From positions 1 through 6,587 of the forward strand of contig CAZJWO010000139.1 in NCBI GenBank assembly GCA_964549735.1: a DNA stretch of 6,587 bases. Direction: 5' to 3'. The notes below the pieces were generated by a model, which worked only from the letters and a program-made list of their open reading frames with translations, searched no databases and was not told the DNA's origin. A program made the translations under genes and the position numbers. This stretch comes from Glo-17 sp964549735 (GTDB lineage: Bacteria > Krumholzibacteriota > Krumholzibacteriia > LZORAL124-64-63). Positions within the stretch are counted from its first letter, which is position 1. Each line of letters starts with the position of its first letter. Shown in pieces: positions 6,261 to 6,587 of this stretch.

Positions 6261-6587
6261 CGACCTGCGCATCGAACCGGACCAGACCGTCCCCGCGCGC
6301 CGGCTCCCGCGGCCGCGTGCAACGACGGTGACGGTCGTCGCCGCGCTGGCGCTCGGCTTGAGCGCCGTGATCTGGTTCGCCGTGCGCGGCTTGCGCGCCG
6401 GGGCCGGCGAAGACGAGGTCCGCGGCGCGGCGCCGAGCGGCCCTGCGACGGCGGCCGCCGCGCCGCAGGAAACGCCGCCACCGGTCGCCGTCACCGCCGG
6501 CGGTTACGTCGAGGTCATCCCGCCCGGGCCGACCGTCGTCGCGACGCGCATCGCCGGCTGGGTGCAGACCGTCGCCGTCACCGAAGG
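6247..6587 (+). CDS. Periplasmic adaptor (HlyD/MacA-type membrane fusion protein), N-terminal part
   Basis: The first 113 residues are present; the gene runs off the right edge. It opens with MAKIDDLRIEPDQ, a short charged cytoplasmic tail that I associate with adaptors paired with MacB-type ABC transporters. A basic stretch (18-25) and one transmembrane helix (about 27-46, VTVVAALALGLSAVIWFAV) follow, then an Ala/Pro-rich periplasmic linker (about 50-80). TAGGYVEV (83-90) and VATRIAGWVQTVAVTEG (from 98) begin the membrane-proximal beta-barrel and lipoyl region, as in the usual 'A.GYV...V....G.V..V.V.EG' pattern. Such proteins bridge the inner-membrane pump and the outer-membrane TolC channel. 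The ATG at 6247 overlaps the TolC-family stop by 14 nt and no strong ribosome site precedes it, so expression by translational coupling is likely. An ABC permease/ATPase or RND pump is expected downstream but is not seen. The end of the protein, and so the final subtype, is unknown. Confidence 0.85.
   Translation, partial: MAKIDDLRIEPDQTVPARRLPRPRATTVTVVAALALGLSAVIWFAVRGLRAGAGEDEVRGAAPSGPATAAAAPQETPPPVAVTAGGYVEVIPPGPTVVATRIAGWVQTVAVTE

Noticed and set aside
4422..6494. Long minus-strand open frame (690 codons) antisense to the TolC-family gene and parts of both neighbouring genes
   Set aside because: Low-complexity Arg/Ala-rich translation with no domain, spanning three sense genes and their gaps. 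This is the same high-GC shadow effect.

Overview
The window is high-GC bacterial DNA (roughly 70% G+C by eye) with dense coding, canonical Shine-Dalgarno sites and some non-ATG starts (one GTG, one probable TTG). An outer-membrane TolC-family lipoprotein, an inner-membrane periplasmic adaptor and exported beta-propeller and cysteine-rich proteins point to a Gram-negative (diderm) organism. The split class I fumarase and the particular PD40 propeller family suggest an environmental lineage (FCB, acidobacterial or deltaproteobacterial type). That placement is inference, and no marker in the window fixes the phylum.

Layout. (1) Minus strand, 1645 down to 1: a three-gene operon. It holds the alpha subunit of an iron-sulfur class I fumarate hydratase (1645-761), its beta subunit (735-172), and the start of a membrane protein that resembles a Wzz-type chain-length determinant and runs off the left edge (115-1, probable TTG start). 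(2) A 203-bp divergent intergenic region (1646-1848) with one good sigma70-like promoter facing each way. (3) Plus strand, 1849-4182: a saccharopine dehydrogenase/lysine 6-dehydrogenase-like NAD(P) oxidoreductase, followed 9 nt later by an exported six-repeat PD40 (TolB-like) beta-propeller protein. (4) Plus strand, 4295 to the right edge: a probable efflux operon with its own promoter candidate. It has a small secreted cysteine- and proline-rich protein of unknown function, a TolC-family outer-membrane lipoprotein, and the N-terminal part of an HlyD/MacA-type periplasmic adaptor whose start overlaps the TolC gene by 14 nt.

How the parts work together. The fumarase subunits form one TCA-cycle enzyme, interconverting fumarate and malate. 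The TolC-like protein and the adaptor are two of the three parts of a tripartite export machine; the inner-membrane pump (ABC or RND) should lie just beyond the right edge. The cysteine-rich protein at the head of that operon is the least explained gene and the best candidate for something new, possibly a metal- or redox-handling accessory. I see no mobile element, CRISPR array, rRNA, tRNA or phage gene. Long open frames antisense to the genes at 1849-4182 and 4911-6260 are judged to be high-GC shadows.
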